Below, piece after piece: positions 25,926 to 27,500 of a DNA stretch of 27,500 bases. This stretch comes from Tubiluchus corallicola (lineage: Eukaryota; Priapulida; Priapulimorpha; Priapulimorphida; Tubiluchidae). Each line of letters starts with the position of its first letter. Within the stretch, counting starts at the first letter, position 1. The notes below the pieces were generated by a model. The model made no database searches and was not told the DNA's origin. It saw nothing but the letters and a program-made list of their open reading frames with translations. The DNA lies in the NCBI GenBank assembly GCA_030141605.1, contig JAQGDQ010001085.1:1-27500 (forward strand), written 5' to 3'. Position numbers and translations under genes: made by a program.

Positions 25926-26934
25926 ATGATATCATTCAGGTAAGTGTATTTTTAGTCATTATTAGTCATTTTAGTCATTTATTTCTCACAACACACTAAA
26001 AGACTGCCAAACATTAACAGTTGTTTCACGAGTACATTTTAAGCACATGCAATGGATAAGTAATTAAAACTTATGCAAAATAGCAGCTTGTTTTTACTTT
26101 TATTTTCTTAAGCTGTGCTTAAAGTGCAACACTGCTAGCAGCCTTACTCCATAAGTTAGTGCTTTTAATCGCAATTCTGTACTACTTTCTTATTTTTCAT
26201 GCTCAGTTTAACAATAAATTTTTGTATTTGCATTTTTTTGCTTTTTTACAGACTGAATAGTAAATTAATTAAATTGAACTAAAATGTACACTGGCATTAA
26301 TTATAGGCCTACATTAAACAAAAAATTCCCACTGTTAAAAAACCAGAAACATGGAAACAGAAGAAAGAAAGCTTTCTTCTTTTTCATTGCTTTTTAAATG
26401 TGGGGTTTTTATTCATTGTGACTATTTTTGTCATAGAGAATTAATCTGCGTTATAGACCTACATTAGTGTGATTAATTTAATGACTGAAAACCGTTTTAT
26501 TCAAGTGAACTGGCCTATTTTTCATCTTTTATAAATCGGGATCCACAAAAATACTAAAATTATTGAACTAAAGCAATTTCACTGATCTACTTGCTAAAGC
26601 AAGTTATAAGTCAAAGTCAAAATTAGTCCACAACCATTTTTAATTGAGATCCATTTGTGGATCATGCACTGGGTACAGAAATTGTTGTAGAATCTATTTA
26701 GGATCGCCTTATACTGGCTAACAGTCACGTTGGATCGCGTGTAACTGCGCTACAATGCTCACTTGTTTTTGTTTTTTTGGCAGGAAAGCTACAGTTGATG
26801 ACTATGAAGGTGTATACAGAATTATCCCAAATAACTACGATGGAGCAGATTCATTACATCGTAGAGAATACTTCCAGTTTTTGTTGACACGACCGTATAA
26901 TTTAGCCTGCATAGCAGAACTAAATAATCAAGCA
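25926..26934 (+). CDS. GNAT N-acetyltransferase, NAT16-like (copy C, first two exons only)
   Basis: Third tandem copy, cut by the right edge. Exon 1 25926-25939 (ATGATATCATTCAG, donor GTAAGT) is identical to that of copy B. Exon 2 26784-26934 is 151 nt as in A and B, with acceptor GGCAG and donor GTGAGT. The first 55 residues read MISFRKATVDDYEGVYRIIP... AELNNQA; exon 2 matches copy B at 44 of 50 residues and keeps the Tyr and Asp (VYRI, NNYDG) seen in copy A where B has Gly. By analogy with B, exon 3 with the acetyl-CoA loop would start about 1.1 kb after exon 2, outside the window. No stop or frameshift is seen, so it may be functional. Confidence 0.75.
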
Positions 26935-27500
26935 GTGAGTTAAATATATCCATAATAACTGCTGACTGCGGGATTTGTAACGATTTTGTAATTTTGCTGG
27001 TAAAAGACCCCTAACAGTCGAAACTACTTAGGGAGGTTGTGGGGTGTCAATAATAACACAAACAGCAACGTTCTTTCTCATTTCAAGAACAAAATAGGTG
27101 CACTTTATTAAAATGTACCAAAATCAAATGTATTAAAACAGCAAAGAACTCAATACCTGTACAATCGGGGTGGGTGCTTTCCACCTATTCAAGTACACTT
27201 CATAAGTAAAATAGTTCATTGCACTGACATTAAAACAAGATATAGCTCAGCGTTTCTCAGCAGATATAGCTCAGTGACAAAAACAAGACGACACAACTTG
27301 CTGACTTGTTTCTGGCACCACACTGTTTGTTCGTCAGTAAAGAGAAGAGTTTTTCGGCTTCAAATTTGCCCCTATAGTTTAAAGCCTCATAATATTTCTT
27401 TAAGTGATGCAGTATCTGCTGCTGCCAGAGCACACATCTAGAGCCCCTTTCTGCCCGACCAAAATGTTCAGCACATTGGACTACGTGACACCCTTTATAA
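26935..27500. other. Start of copy C intron 2, no feature seen
   Basis: Up to about 27165 it matches copy B intron 2; beyond that the sequence is unique. No exon, RNA gene or TIR pair is recognised. The doubled phrase 'AGATATAGCTCAG' (27239-27251 and 27261-27273) is a short direct repeat. Confidence 0.5.

Larger units (their letters stand above)
24628..27165 (+). repeat. Segmental duplication, copy containing gene C exons 1-2
   Basis: Sister of 16773-20230. Non-coding identity is high enough to follow by eye through the upstream region (GGCAGACAGTGATAAAGTTC at 25778-25797 and in the other copy), intron 1 and the start of intron 2. It holds the empty sites of the two insertions found in the other copy, so it keeps the ancestral arrangement at those points or precise losses have occurred. 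Confidence 0.85.

Noticed and set aside
26755-26783. ATG at 26755 as the start of copy C
   Set aside because: It lies in the polypyrimidine tract just before the acceptor, and the matching ATG in copy B is out of frame.

Overview
The window is animal nuclear DNA, most likely from an invertebrate. It is AT-rich, its genes are split by GT-AG introns of about 0.2-1.9 kb, and those introns are full of short inverted-repeat transposons and microsatellites. I see no bacterial or viral gene organisation. I cannot name the species.

Left third (1-8624, minus strand): the first eight coding exons of a cytochrome P450 of the mitochondrial clan. They join in frame into 413 residues, from an Arg/Lys-rich presequence to just past the K-helix ExxR motif. 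The C-terminal exons, including the haem-cysteine loop, lie beyond position 1. A CpG-rich spacer of about 1.4 kb (8625-10007) separates this gene head-to-head from the first plus-strand gene.

Remaining two thirds (10008-27500, plus strand): a tandem array of three GNAT-type N-acetyltransferase genes that resemble the histidine N-acetyltransferase / NAT16 family. Copy A (10008-14723, 332 residues) and copy B (18436-23031, 336 residues) are complete. Copy C (25926-26934) shows its first two coding exons and runs off the right edge. All three begin with a 14-nt coding exon (ATG plus 11 nt) spliced to a 151-nt exon, and the two complete copies then have exons of about 230 nt and 600 nt. Copies B and C lie in a recent segmental duplication (16773-20230 against 24628-27165). 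Their non-coding DNA still aligns, and two transposons present only in B can be checked against the empty sites in C.

Mobile DNA: three hAT-like non-autonomous elements with 8-bp target duplications (7485-7864, 12867-13580, 17299-17840), a 541-bp element with an AATT duplication (18811-19351), a MITE family at three places, a long-arm foldback element, a 'TATAAGCC' TIR element, a mariner/Tc1-type transposase relic and a tRNA-Thr-derived sequence. No functional link between the P450 and the acetyltransferases is visible. The most notable biology is the acetyltransferase array, in which copy B has lost the conserved glycine of the acetyl-CoA loop. I found no clear evidence of a wholly new system.
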